Positions 1-8,493 of a stretch of DNA of 64,000 nucleotides are shown here, piece by piece (positions within the stretch are counted from its first letter, which is position 1; each line of letters opens with the position of its first letter). Source of the DNA: Lachnospiraceae bacterium UBA7196 (GTDB taxonomy: Bacteria; Bacillota; Clostridia; Lachnospirales; Lachnospiraceae); the NCBI GenBank assembly GCA_002490835.1, contig DKUU01000037.1, forward strand, positions 1 to 64,000, read 5' to 3'. The position numbers and the translations under genes are program-made. The notes beneath the pieces are model-generated. The model saw only the letters and a list, made by a program, of their open reading frames with translations, was not told the DNA's origin and did no database searches.

Positions 1-1
1 T

Positions 2-79
2 ATCTTACAGCAGGCTGGTACGTCCATGTTGTCTCAGGCGAACCAGAGCAATCAGCTGGCACTGTCCTTACTTGGCTAA
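2..79 (+). CDS. Flagellin, C-terminal end (partial, 5' cut by window)
   Basis: Only the last 25 codons and the stop are in the window. They read ILQQAGTSMLSQANQ, then end in LALSLLG, which is the classic C-terminal D0 helix of bacterial flagellin that packs in the filament core. It has the usual form of this tail, unlike the divergent flagellin that follows at 212. A GC-rich hairpin lies about 50 bases downstream. The flagellin assignment is secure; nothing can be said about the rest of the protein. Confidence 0.85.
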   Translation: MLQQAGTSMLSQANQSNQLALSLLG

Positions 80-130
80 TACCGGCTGAGGTAAGAACAT
101 TCGCTAAATATGTAATGTTGTGTTGGAATA

Positions 131-170
131 GCCGCACTCTCCCCTTATTTTTTAGGGGGGGGGGTGCGGC
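131..170 (+). terminator. Hairpin after flagellin
   Basis: GCCGCAC (131-137) pairs with GTGCGGC (164-170), and the inner CCCC can pair with the long G run. No clear T tract follows, so it may be a partial terminator or an mRNA-stabilising hairpin that allows some read-through into the next flagellin gene. Confidence 0.55.
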
Positions 171-211
171 TGTCTCCATAAATAGCGGGTTTTAGGAGTA
201 AACGAAACGGG

Positions 212-2398
212 GTGGCAGGGATGCTCTCAGTACAGACAAATATGCTCGCGGAGAATGCGGCGAGACAATTAGGCATCAATACCAAAAAAAGAGAAAAAAA
301 CACTGGGAAGTTTGCTTCCGGTTATAAGATAAATCGTGCGGCGGACGACGCGGCCGGGCTTTCCATTTCAGAAAAGATGCGCAGACAGGTAAGAGGGCTG
401 CGGATGGGAAAAGAAAATATCACGGATGGGATTTCGTGCGTACAGATTGCGGAAGGTTCCCTCAATGAAATCTGCGATATGCTCCACAGGATCAACGAAT
501 TGTCGATTAAGGCTTACAACGGGACGAATCAGGAAGAGGACAGAAAGTATATACAGGCGGAGATCAACCAGCTGATCGATGAGATCGACCGCACGGCGGA
601 GGCAACTACCTTTAATGAGATCCCTCTTTTAAAGGGGGATCCCTGTACACAGAAAGTTTCCGTGGAGATATTGGAGACGACGACGGAGACAAGGGATGAT
701 GTTTATAAAGACCTTCCTGCATGGCTGAAAAATGGAGTGGATGAGGAATTGAAGGTACATAGCCCTGCTTATGTCACAGATGGAACGCAGGACATGACAG
801 GTTATATGCTTCAAAGTAAGACATTGCCGGATGGCAAATTGGAATATCATTACTACGGCCCTGCCAACGCGACTATGGTGGGAAATCAGATATATGTTTC
901 GAAGGAGAAAATCTGGGCAACGTATGAGAAGGCGTGGACGCCGACAGTGGATGATAATCCTACTGCAAAGATAGATTTTAAGGGTTTGGTTGACGGTTCT
1001 CCGGATGCGGAGACACTTTATAATAATATGCTTGATCTTTTGGGGGCCAGCATTGGTGTGCCCTGCGGAACCTGTAATGATCAATATTATGGAATCAATT
1101 TTACTGGACGTGAAAAGATAGGAGAGAACAGCGTACTGGAAGCGGAGCCTATTTGCTTTTTTGAAAAAGAGATAGAAGACCCGACGAGCGGCGATAAAAA
1201 GACTATAAGCGTACCGGTCAAGGCGACAGAAACCATTAATTTGTCGGAATGGAAAGAATTTGCCAGCGAGAAGGATTCGGATAAGAAAGTGAGTTGTTTT
1301 GAGCGGATTCAGGAGATGATAGAAAGACACAAGGGCAGCGGGCTTACAGATGACCAAAAAAAGACAGAAGTAGAGGAACTGGCGAAGGAAATTGCAAAAA
1401 AGCTGTGCGCGGAGACGCTTCAAAAAGTCAGCAACAATACGGATAATAAGGGGCATTTTGATCGAGCGATCAAGGTGAAGGATGATGATTACAGCTTCAT
1501 TGTTTACGATTACAGGGATGACTCTACCTTAACGGCATTGGGACGTGCAAACAGTAAAGTGTATACGTCTGCCCGCTGTCATATCGAAAGCGTCACGCAG
1601 CAAACTTTTTTTGTGGACGGCTTCCAGAAGGTGCCTTTGGAAATTCAGGCCAGTGAGAAGTCGGGAGATCGGATTCCGATCCTGCTTCCCGTGATTTCGA
1701 AGGAGACACTGGGGATTCGCAGCTATGACGTTTCCAGATATGAAGTGAAAGAAACTTACACAGAGCAATATCTAAAAAAGCTGGACAAATATCAGGAAGA
1801 ATTGGCGGAATACGAGAAGAAATACGCCGAATGGGAAAAAGAATGCAATGAATTATTGAGTGACTATTATGCAAAGTATAACCTATGGCGGAATAACTGT
1901 CCGAAAGAAGAAAAAACAATAAAGAGTACGGTGTCTGTATGGGCGGGATTTGAGTTTATAAATGGAGAAAAAAAGCCAAAATACAATACAGAGGAGCGAG
2001 AGGAAAAAAGAACATTTTTTCTTGATGACGGTAACGCGCCTACGAAACCTGTTCTGCCTCCGCAGCCCCAAAAGCCGCAGATGAAGATAGAAGATGGGGA
2101 TCTGGAATACAAGAGAGTGTATGATCCGGATAACAACAAAATAATCGGCGACGCATTGCAATACGTATTGCAGTGCCGCACGGTGCTGGGTGCGACGCAG
2201 AACCGTCTGGAACACGCCTATAACATCGATGCGAACAGCGAGGAAAATACGCAGGCCGCTGAATCGCGCATCCGTGATACGGACATTGCGAAAGAGATGG
2301 TGGAGTTTTCGAATAATAGTATCCTCCTGCAGGCCGGGGTGAGTATGATGGCGCATGCGAATCAGGATAGGCAGTCTATTTTAAGTTTATTACAGTAA
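212..2398 (+). CDS. Large flagellin with expanded, atypical central domain
   Basis: 728 residues from a GTG start; an ATG three codons on (221) is the alternative. AGGAG at 194-198 is the nearest ribosome site. Residues 1-150 are a flagellin N-terminal D0/D1 region (MLSVQTNMLAENAARQLG, NRAADDAAGLSISEKM, LHRINELSIKAYNGTN). The last 85 residues are the C-terminal D1/D0 region (TQNRLEHAYNIDANSEENTQ, then SILLQAGVSMMAHANQ). Between them lie about 490 residues unlike usual D2/D3 domains. This centre includes a charged Lys/Glu/Tyr-rich likely coiled coil near 514-559 and a proline-rich PPQPQKP stretch near 615-625. Typical flagellins are 270-500 residues. It probably assembles as a minor filament subunit or a surface-displayed variant. 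The family is certain; the role of the insert is unknown. Confidence 0.85.
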   Translation: MAGMLSVQTNMLAENAARQLGINTKKREKNTGKFASGYKINRAADDAAGLSISEKMRRQVRGLRMGKENITDGISCVQIAEGSLNEICDMLHRINELSIKAYNGTNQEEDRKYIQAEINQLIDEIDRTAEATTFNEIPLLKGDPCTQKVSVEILETTTETRDDVYKDLPAWLKNGVDEELKVHSPAYVTDGTQDMTGYMLQSKTLPDGKLEYHYYGPANATMVGNQIYVSKEKIWATYEKAWTPTVDDNPTAKIDFKGLVDGSPDAETLYNNMLDLLGASIGVPCGTCNDQYYGINFTGREKIGENSVLEAEPICFFEKEIEDPTSGDKKTISVPVKATETINLSEWKEFASEKDSDKKVSCFERIQEMIERHKGSGLTDDQKKTEVEELAKEIAKKLCAETLQKVSNNTDNKGHFDRAIKVKDDDYSFIVYDYRDDSTLTALGRANSKVYTSARCHIESVTQQTFFVDGFQKVPLEIQASEKSGDRIPILLPVISKETLGIRSYDVSRYEVKETYTEQYLKKLDKYQEELAEYEKKYAEWEKECNELLSDYYAKYNLWRNNCPKEEKTIKSTVSVWAGFEFINGEKKPKYNTEEREEKRTFFLDDGNAPTKPVLPPQPQKPQMKIEDGDLEYKRVYDPDNNKIIGDALQYVLQCRTVLGATQNRLEHAYNIDANSEENTQAAESRIRDTDIAKEMVEFSNNSILLQAGVSMMAHANQDRQSILSLLQ

Positions 2399-2422
2399 TC
2401 AGTTTACATAATATTGAAAGAG

Positions 2423-2716
2423 GTGATAAGGATAGAAAAACATTTATTTTTAGCGCTCAAGCAGGGCGGTATCGGCAGGAAAGACGCCGAAAGAGTCATG
2501 AAACTGCTGTCGAGGGAAACGCTGTATCGAATTACGCAGAATAAATTTGATAAGAGACTGATTCGGCCGGTTTTAAAGGAAGCGGATAAGCTGATCAGTG
2601 AAAGCCTAGCGGACGATGATAAGGAAAACATTGATCTGGAAACCGCGGTAAAGCAGATATTGGACAATAAAAAAGAAATGTTTGTCCTGATGAAAGAATA
2701 TTGTCTGGAGGAGTGA
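2423..2716 (+). CDS. Small helical protein next to flagellin, unknown function
   Basis: About 97 residues, charged and predicted mostly helical, with no signal peptide or cysteine motif. The start is uncertain. A near-perfect ribosome site AAAGAGGTGAT (2417-2427) overlaps the in-frame GTG at 2423. A TTG at 2414 lies upstream of that site, and only an ATA codon (2432) sits at the ideal spacing. It follows the large flagellin by about 25 bases in the same direction, so co-transcription is likely. I do not recognise the family. A flagellin-associated chaperone or regulator is possible from context only. Confidence 0.55.
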   Translation: MIRIEKHLFLALKQGGIGRKDAERVMKLLSRETLYRITQNKFDKRLIRPVLKEADKLISESLADDDKENIDLETAVKQILDNKKEMFVLMKEYCLEE

Positions 2717-2726
2717 AAGACCGTAC

Positions 2727-2773
2727 AAACGTTAAAACGTTTATTGCAATTCGCTGTATGCCCATGCTATACT
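2727..2773 (+). promoter_or_regulatory. Promoter with adjacent palindromic operator
   Basis: TTGCAA (2744-2749), 18-base spacer and TATACT (2768-2773) form a sigma-A-like promoter for the coiled-coil gene. A perfect inverted repeat AAACGTT-AA-AACGTTT (2727-2742) abuts the -35 box, a position suited to a repressor or activator dimer. Confidence 0.6.
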
Positions 2774-2823
2774 GATACATGAGAGGATGTTATGCTGTCA
2801 CCATCCAAGGAGGAGGTATAAGC

Positions 2824-3477
2824 ATGGCAAATGAAGAATTATTGTTGGCAATTTCAGAGATGATGGACACGAAATTGGCGGCGCATCTCAAACCGATCGA
2901 GAATCGTCTCGACCGGATAGAGGAGCGTCTCGATCGTGTGGAAGAACGTCTCGACCGAGTGGAGGAACGCCTCGATCGGATAGAGGAACGTCTCGATCGG
3001 ATAGAAGAGCGTCTCGACCGAGTGGAAGAACGTCTCGATCGAGTGGAGGAGCGTCTCGACCGAGTGGAGGAGCGTCTCGACCGGATAGAGGAGCGTCTCG
3101 ACCGAGTGGAAGAGCGTCTCGACCGGATAGAGGAGTGTCTCGACCGAGTGGAAGAGCGTCTCGACCGAGTGGAAGAACGTCTCGATCGGGTGGAAGAGCG
3201 TCTCGACCGTGTGGAGGAACGCCTCAATCGAGTAGAAGAAGGGCTCAACCATGCAAAAGGCAGACTCGGCCGTGTAGAGAGCAAGGTGGTGAGAATCGAA
3301 GTCGATCTGCTGGAAAACAATGCGCTTCCCAGACTGAATACGATCGAGGCCTGCTATACAAGCACTTATCAGCGATATCAGGATTATGCGGATCAGATGG
3401 AGAGCGTATTCGAGAACATAAAGCTTTTGAATCAGACGGTGATTAAACACAGCCAGATATTAAAAAAGATATCTTGA
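2824..3477 (+). CDS. Heptad-repeat coiled-coil protein
   Basis: 217 residues from the ATG at 2824, preceded by a strong AAGGAGGAGG ribosome site; an in-frame ATG at 2779 lies upstream of that site and is less likely. Residues 29-154 are about 18 consecutive heptads of the form LDRVEER or LDRIEER. Leucine and valine/isoleucine occupy the a/d positions, giving an almost ideal parallel coiled coil. The tail (155-217) is a less repetitive helix. No membrane segment or signal peptide is visible. Each heptad is a 21-bp DNA unit, so recombination can change rod length without a frameshift. Function is unknown; similar all-heptad proteins are often annotated only as hypothetical or phage-tail-like. 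Confidence 0.8.
   Translation: MANEELLLAISEMMDTKLAAHLKPIENRLDRIEERLDRVEERLDRVEERLDRIEERLDRIEERLDRVEERLDRVEERLDRVEERLDRIEERLDRVEERLDRIEECLDRVEERLDRVEERLDRVEERLDRVEERLNRVEEGLNHAKGRLGRVESKVVRIEVDLLENNALPRLNTIEACYTSTYQRYQDYADQMESVFENIKLLNQTVIKHSQILKKIS
2902..3279 (+). repeat. 21-bp in-frame minisatellite
   Basis: About 18 tandem 21-bp units, consensus close to GAGCGTCTCGACCGAGTGGA, encode one heptad each. Central units are nearly identical; the last three diverge (LNRVEEG, LNHAKGR, LGRVESK). Because 21 is a multiple of three, copy-number change keeps the frame. The repeat also keeps several other frames open, which explains the spurious antisense reading frames here. Confidence 0.9.
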
Positions 3478-3520
3478 CAGTATTAGAAAGGAATTTTAAT
3501 GTCATAGAAAGGATGTGCAA

Positions 3521-3546
3521 AAAAGGGAGCTTTTAGCTCCCTTTTT
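3521..3546. terminator. Bidirectional terminator
   Basis: AAAAGGGAGC (3521-3530) pairs with GCTCCCTTTT (3536-3545) across a 5-base loop, with A and T runs on the two sides. It separates the convergent coiled-coil gene (+) and the M15 peptidase (-). Confidence 0.9.
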
Positions 3547-3577
3547 GATGTACTGCTCCGCATATGAGAGTTTGTTT

Positions 3578-4603
3578 TTAATCCAGCTTTTTTTGAAAAT
3601 GCTGATAATCCTTGGTTGAGTTCCAATTACCGCCCCAGGTAAAGCCGTGTTCGGTAAAGAGGCGGTAGCAAAGATCGTTTTCATCGATCTTATAGGGAAA
3701 ACTTTGTCCGCGGTCGGCGTAAATCTCGCTGCCGGGCGGGGAAATGTAGTCGCTCCCGTCGCTGTTCCTGCCAAAGACCACGTAAGGGTTATAGTAGGGG
3801 TTAACGTCGATGGCAAGGCCGTAAGCATGTTTTGAGAGGTTGGTCGTGCCGTCCACCACCCGATAATTAAAGCAGGAAGTATTGTTGTCTGCCATGGATG
3901 CGGTATCGTCGCCGGCGTACTCGTCGATCAGGCGGACACGTTCAAGGCGGTAATCATTTCGGTACAGTTCATAGAAAATCTCCACCATATCCTGTGCGAC
4001 AGCTTTGTTGCAGATCAATTCGCCAATCTGTTCCTGACCGTTAAAGTCAATATATAGAAGTCCTACATAATTCAGGTCTTCGTAGGGGACGGTGCAGCCG
4101 CTTTCAGGGTAAGAGATGCCCGTAATCCTTTCTTTGACCGTATCGGTCAGTGGTTCGTAATAAAAACCTTCCTCATATATAGTACGATCTGTCTGAATGG
4201 TCATATCGTCTGACTCCGTTCCCTGCTCTGTGTCGGCGCTGTTACTATCAGGGTATGCGGAAGACTTGTCCGGCGTGTCATTATCTGTCGGTGTCTCTGT
4301 TGGTGCAGTTTCACCGGTTTTTTCTTGATCTGACACCGGTGTCGTTTGTGAAACGGGTGTTTTGACTTCTTCGGTCGATGGTTTTTCAGCATCTGAGTCT
4401 TGTTTGATATCCTGACTTTGGGAACCGCTTCCGTCATCGGGAGTCTTTGTACCGTATGCCAGTTCCGGATGTTCTCTGGCATAGTCTGACAGGGTTTCCG
4501 AGTGCGTCAGATAGCGGGCTAAAAAAGCGCAGATCATAATGAAGGTAAGAAGAAAGATGGTAGGGCGTGCGGCCTGCCGCAGCAGGGATTTGATATCGTG
4601 CAT
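3578..4603 (-). CDS. Membrane-anchored M15-family D-alanyl-D-alanine carboxypeptidase-like protein
   Basis: 341 residues. I start it at 4603 because GAAAGGA lies about 10 bases upstream; an ATG ten codons earlier (4633) lacks a ribosome site. A single N-terminal membrane segment (about 14-29) is followed by a Ser/Thr/Pro/Asp-rich linker (about 45-130). The catalytic domain carries the zinc-ligand pattern SKHAYGLAID (His259, Asp266) and a final His335 in DYQHFQ, as in VanY/M15 D,D-carboxypeptidases. It probably trims the terminal D-Ala of peptidoglycan stem peptides outside the membrane. Transcribed away from the ecf operon. Confidence 0.85.
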   Translation of the reverse strand: MHDIKSLLRQAARPTIFLLTFIMICAFLARYLTHSETLSDYAREHPELAYGTKTPDDGSGSQSQDIKQDSDAEKPSTEEVKTPVSQTTPVSDQEKTGETAPTETPTDNDTPDKSSAYPDSNSADTEQGTESDDMTIQTDRTIYEEGFYYEPLTDTVKERITGISYPESGCTVPYEDLNYVGLLYIDFNGQEQIGELICNKAVAQDMVEIFYELYRNDYRLERVRLIDEYAGDDTASMADNNTSCFNYRVVDGTTNLSKHAYGLAIDVNPYYNPYVVFGRNSDGSDYISPPGSEIYADRGQSFPYKIDENDLCYRLFTEHGFTWGGNWNSTKDYQHFQKKLD

Positions 4604-4722
4604 TATGATGGAGTCCTTTCTAAATGCCGGCATAAAAGTATATCATGATAGAATCTACTTTTGGGTTATATTTTTCTTTTGCGCTCATTATATCATAAAC
4701 ATGAAAGCCATAGCAGAAATTC

Positions 4723-4751
4723 TTGTATTTTCTAAGGAAATCTAGTAAAAT
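4723..4751 (+). promoter_or_regulatory. Promoter of the ecf operon
   Basis: TTGTAT (4723-4728), 17-base spacer, TAAAAT (4746-4751). It lies in the 271-base divergent gap between the M15 gene and ecfA1. No riboswitch-like structure was recognised in the 120-base leader. Confidence 0.6.
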
Positions 4752-4874
4752 AGGCGGTGGCAGGCCGGGCGGGAAATGAGAAGCCGGGCGGCTGGCAAAA
4801 ATGCGGAAGCTGCCGGAAAACGGCGAAGATGATAGCAGACTTAAAAAGAGAAACAGGATAAAAGTGGAAGCATC

Positions 4875-5732
4875 ATGGGAATCATAAAGACAGAAAAACT
4901 GACATTTGAATATATCCGCCGGGACGAAGAAGGAAACGTGGAAGGGATCACCTGCGCGGTGAACGAGGTAGACCTTGACGTAAAACAGGGTGAGTTTATC
5001 GCGATTCTGGGGCATAACGGCTCCGGGAAATCGACGCTGGCTAAGCACATCAACGCTATTCTTTATCCCACGGAGGGGACGGTCTGGGTGGACGGCATGG
5101 ATACGCAGGATGAGGCGCATCTTTGGGATATCCGCAGGGAAGCGGGGATGGTCTTTCAGAACCCCGACAACCAGATCATCGGGCAGGTAGTAGAGGAGGA
5201 CGTAGGTTTTGGCCCTGAAAACATGGGTGTTCCCACGAAAGAGATTTGGGAGCGCGTAGAGGAGAGCCTGAAGGCGGTGGGGATGTATGAGTACCGAAAA
5301 CATTCGCCGAACAAGCTTTCCGGCGGACAAAAGCAGCGCGTCTCCATAGCGGGCGTCATTGCCATGCACCCGAAATGTATTATTCTGGACGAGCCTACGG
5401 CGATGCTCGATCCGAACGGCCGCAAGGAAGTGATCCGGGCGGTGCGGGCCCTGAATGATGTGGAGGGCATTACGGTGGTGCTGATCACGCATTATATGGA
5501 AGAGATCGTTCATGCGGACATGGTCTATGTCATGGACAAGGGACAGATCGCGATGGAGGGGACGCCGCGGGAAATCTTTTCCAGAGTGGAGGAATTACAG
5601 GAATTGCGGCTCGACGTGCCGCAGGTAACACTCCTTGCTCATGAACTGAAGCAAAAGGGCGTGGATCTGCCGGACGGCATTTTGACGATAGAGGAGTTTG
5701 TGACGGCGCTCACGGGACTTAAGGGCGCATAG
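4875..5732 (+). CDS. ecfA1: Energy-coupling factor transporter ATPase EcfA1
   Basis: 285 residues, normal for the family. ATPase of the group II ECF module that powers uptake of vitamins and trace metals through interchangeable S components. Walker A GHNGSGKST (46-54), Q-loop VFQNPDNQ, signature LSGGQKQRV (148-156), Walker B IILDEPTAMLDP (169-180) and the switch His in LITHYMEE are all present. It is followed after 10 bases by ecfA2 and then ecfT, the standard A1-A2-T order. No S component is encoded here, which fits a shared, solitary-type module. Confidence 0.95.
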   Translation: MGIIKTEKLTFEYIRRDEEGNVEGITCAVNEVDLDVKQGEFIAILGHNGSGKSTLAKHINAILYPTEGTVWVDGMDTQDEAHLWDIRREAGMVFQNPDNQIIGQVVEEDVGFGPENMGVPTKEIWERVEESLKAVGMYEYRKHSPNKLSGGQKQRVSIAGVIAMHPKCIILDEPTAMLDPNGRKEVIRAVRALNDVEGITVVLITHYMEEIVHADMVYVMDKGQIAMEGTPREIFSRVEELQELRLDVPQVTLLAHELKQKGVDLPDGILTIEEFVTALTGLKGA

Positions 5733-5742
5733 AGGAGAAAAG

Positions 5743-6585
5743 ATGTCTCTTATTTTAGATCATGTAAATTACAGCTACGGCGACGATACGACGCTTGCGG
5801 TACAGGCGTTAAAGGACGTGAATCTGGTCATACCCGACGGGCAGTTTATCGGATTGATCGGGCATACCGGCTCCGGGAAATCCACGCTGGTGCAGCATTT
5901 GAACGGGCTGCTTAAGCCTACGAGCGGCACGATCTACTATAACGGTGAGGATATTCACGAAAAGGATTATGATAAGAAGAAACTGCGAAGCAAGGTCGGC
6001 CTTGTCTTCCAGTATCCGGAGCATCAGCTTTTTGAGATCGACGTGTTTAAGGATGTGTGCTTTGGCCCGAAGAATCTGGGACTTTCCCAGAGAGAGACAG
6101 AGCTTCGCGCCTATGCCGCGCTTAAGCAGGCGGGCATCGAGGACGAATATTTTTATCAGTCTCCTTTTGATCTTTCCGGAGGACAGAAACGCCGGGTGGC
6201 GATCGCGGGCGTGTTAGCCATGAAGCCGGAGATATTGGTGCTTGACGAACCGACGGCGGGACTTGACCCCAAGGGGCGCAATGAAATATTGGACCAGATC
6301 GCGAAGCTGAAGGAAGAGACGGGGATTACGGTGATCTTAGTCTCGCACAGTATGGAGGATGTCGCCAGATATGTGGAGCGGATCATTGTGATGAATCAGG
6401 GCAGCGTCCTTTACGACGACGAGCCGAGAGAGGTCTTTCGGCATTACAGGGAGCTTGAGCAGGTGGGACTTGCGGCGCCGCAGGTGACCTATATTATGCA
6501 GGCGCTTGCAAAGAAAGGCATGCAGGTGGATACCGCGGCTACGACGATCGGGGAGGCCGTGGGAGAGATTCTGAAAGCACTGTAA
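5743..6585 (+). CDS. ecfA2: Energy-coupling factor transporter ATPase EcfA2
   Basis: 280 residues; second ATPase subunit that forms a heterodimer with EcfA1. Walker A GHTGSGKST (40-48), Q-loop VFQYPEHQLFE (typical of EcfA2), signature LSGGQKRRV (144-152) and Walker B ILVLDEPTAGLDP are intact, as is the switch His in LVSHSMED. AGAGGAG sits just before the ATG. Co-transcribed with ecfA1 and ecfT. Confidence 0.95.
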   Translation: MSLILDHVNYSYGDDTTLAVQALKDVNLVIPDGQFIGLIGHTGSGKSTLVQHLNGLLKPTSGTIYYNGEDIHEKDYDKKKLRSKVGLVFQYPEHQLFEIDVFKDVCFGPKNLGLSQRETELRAYAALKQAGIEDEYFYQSPFDLSGGQKRRVAIAGVLAMKPEILVLDEPTAGLDPKGRNEILDQIAKLKEETGITVILVSHSMEDVARYVERIIVMNQGSVLYDDEPREVFRHYRELEQVGLAAPQVTYIMQALAKKGMQVDTAATTIGEAVGEILKAL

Positions 6586-6616
6586 TTTTTAGTATAGAAG
6601 AAAAGAGAAACAATTT

Positions 6617-7417
6617 ATGATACGAGATATTACATTGGGCCAATATTATCAGACGGATTCCGTCATTCATAAACTGGACCCACGCGTTAAACTGGTGGCG
6701 ACCATCGGCTTTATCATCTCGCTTTTTGTGGTGAACAGCTGGGTGGGCTACGCCGTGGCGGCCGTCTTTTTGGCAGTCATGATTAAGCTGTCGAAGGTTC
6801 CCTTCCGCTTTATGATAAAGGGGATGAAGGCAATCGTCATGATATTGATGATCACGGTGGTCTTCAATCTTTTTCTGACGCCGGGGGAGCCGCTTGTCAC
6901 GTTCTGGAAACTGACGATCACAAAAGAAGGGCTGCGGATCGCCGTGATGATGGCGGTCAGACTGGCGTTTCTCATCGTCGGGTCTTCTTTGATGACGCTG
7001 ACGACCACGCCGAACAGCCTGACGGACGGCATGGAGAAGCTCATGGGTCCTTTGAAGTATATCAGGGTGCCGGTGCATGAGGTGGCGATGATGATGTCCA
7101 TTGCCCTTCGTTTTATTCCGATCCTGCTGGAGGAGACGGACAAGATCATGAAGGCGCAGATTGCCCGCGGCGCGGATTTCGAAAGCGGGAACCTGATCAA
7201 AAAGGCAAAGGCGATGGTGCCGCTTCTGGTACCCTTATTTATCTCCGCTTTCCGCCGCGCCAACGATCTGGCTATGGCAATGGAGGCAAGATGCTATCGG
7301 GGCGGGGAACATCGCACGAAGATGAAGCCCTTACAGTACCGCGCGGCGGACAGGATCGCCTATCTGGTCCTGCTCCTGTATTTTTCGGGCTGCGTGGCAT
7401 TACGGATATACTTGTGA
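6617..7417 (+). CDS. ecfT: Energy-coupling factor transporter transmembrane protein EcfT
   Basis: 266 residues with about five hydrophobic segments and the opening LGQYYQTDSVIHKLDPRVK typical of EcfT. Two coupling-helix motifs, QIARGADFES and EARCYRGGEHRTK, supply the paired Ala-Arg-Gly-type elements that contact EcfA1 and EcfA2. It is the membrane scaffold that binds exchangeable S components. Last gene of the ecf set; truA follows 77 bases on. Confidence 0.95.
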   Translation: MIRDITLGQYYQTDSVIHKLDPRVKLVATIGFIISLFVVNSWVGYAVAAVFLAVMIKLSKVPFRFMIKGMKAIVMILMITVVFNLFLTPGEPLVTFWKLTITKEGLRIAVMMAVRLAFLIVGSSLMTLTTTPNSLTDGMEKLMGPLKYIRVPVHEVAMMMSIALRFIPILLEETDKIMKAQIARGADFESGNLIKKAKAMVPLLVPLFISAFRRANDLAMAMEARCYRGGEHRTKMKPLQYRAADRIAYLVLLLYFSGCVALRIYL

Positions 7418-7494
7418 ACTTTTGCGGCTTGATGGGGAACAGGCAGGGAGAGACTGCGCTGCAACGATGTTGATGTGATGGAAAGTGTAACAAG

Positions 7495-8271
7495 ATGAAA
7501 CGAGTAATGTTAACCGTAGCGTATGACGGGACGAACTACAGCGGCTGGCAGTTACAGCCGCATGCGGAAACCGTCGAGAGCGTGCTGAACCGCTGCCTGT
7601 CTGAACTGACGGGGGAGGCAATGGAAGTGATCGGCGCAAGCCGTACCGATTCGGGGGTACACGCCTTGGGCAATGTGGCGGTGTTTGACACCAATAGCCC
7701 GATCCCGGCGGAGAAGTTTTCCTACGCCTTAAACCAGAGACTGCCGGCGGATATCAGGATCCGTGGGTCGCGGGAGGTGGCGGCGGATTTTCACCCCAGA
7801 CATCTCGAGAGCATAAAGACGTATGAATATCGCATCTGCAATGCGGAATTTCCCCTGCCGACAAAGCGGCTCTACGCACATTTTACCTATGTGCCTCTGG
7901 ATGTCGGCCTGATGGAAAAGGCGGCTGCTTATCTGGTGGGAGAGCATGATTTCAAAAGTTTTTGCAGCGTGGATACGCAGGCGAAGACGACCGTGCGCAA
8001 AATCGAGGAGATTGTGGTGTGGGAAGAAAACGGCGCGGAGCGGGAGATTGTGATCCGCGTGCGCGGGAGAGGCTTCCTATATAATATGGTAAGAATCATT
8101 GCAGGCACATTGATGGAAGTCGGCAGAGGGCAGATGCCGCCGGAGCGGATACAGGAGATCCTCCTTGCCTGCGACAGGCAGAAGGCAGGACCGACTGCGC
8201 CGGCCTGCGGACTGACACTGATTGGTTACGAATTTTTGGAAAAACCTGTTGACACGCGCGGAGCCGTATAA
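7495..8271 (+). CDS. truA: tRNA pseudouridine(38-40) synthase TruA
   Basis: 258 residues. Catalytic Asp52 lies in GASRTDSGVHALGN, the invariant TruA motif, and GRGFLYNMVRIIAGTL is the conserved C-terminal core. The enzyme isomerises uridines 38-40 in the tRNA anticodon arm. Position between ecfT and rplM is the common Firmicutes order. The 3' end of this gene contains the -35 box of the rplM promoter, so the ribosomal genes can be expressed independently. Confidence 0.96.
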   Translation: MKRVMLTVAYDGTNYSGWQLQPHAETVESVLNRCLSELTGEAMEVIGASRTDSGVHALGNVAVFDTNSPIPAEKFSYALNQRLPADIRIRGSREVAADFHPRHLESIKTYEYRICNAEFPLPTKRLYAHFTYVPLDVGLMEKAAAYLVGEHDFKSFCSVDTQAKTTVRKIEEIVVWEENGAEREIVIRVRGRGFLYNMVRIIAGTLMEVGRGQMPPERIQEILLACDRQKAGPTAPACGLTLIGYEFLEKPVDTRGAV

Positions 8272-8277
8272 TATAAT
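8249..8277 (+). promoter_or_regulatory. Consensus promoter for rplM-rpsI inside the truA tail
   Basis: Perfect TTGACA (8249-8254), 17-base spacer, perfect TATAAT (8272-8277). The -35 lies within the last codons of truA and the -10 overlaps the base after its stop. It yields an RNA with a roughly 210-base leader before rplM. Confidence 0.85.
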
Positions 8278-8283
8278 ATCTAA

Positions 8284-8493
8284 ATGTGACGAATTGTTTA
8301 TCAATGTCTTGCCAAAGCCCCGGCGAGGCATTTGAACAGCACAGAGACAGCAGATCAGCAGTCGTCTGTGCGGCGGGCGGGAAGTTTGTCCGCATAGAGA
8401 AATACAAATTGCCGTGGAGAGATGCCGCGTGTGGCCGGACATCCGCACAAAGGTCTTTAGAAGCGGTGCAGAAAGATTAGACGGAGGAATATC
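8284..8493 (+). promoter_or_regulatory. Structured 5' leader of rplM-rpsI
   Basis: A 210-base untranslated leader with several possible hairpins, including GCACAGAGAC near 8339 pairing with GTCGTCTGTGC near 8363, and TGCC/GGCA near 8314-8330. Ribosomal protein L13 autoregulates through a leader in many Firmicutes, so a similar role is plausible. I could not match a specific consensus. Confidence 0.4.

Noticed and set aside
2790..3450. Long antisense and shifted open frames across the coiled-coil gene
   Set aside because: The 21-bp repeat keeps all frames free of stops; the products are Arg/Ser- or Phe/His-rich repeats with no ribosome sites.
8286..8480. 64-codon frame in the rplM leader
   Set aside because: It starts just after the transcription start, lacks a ribosome site and has no recognisable protein character; the region is better explained as a structured leader.
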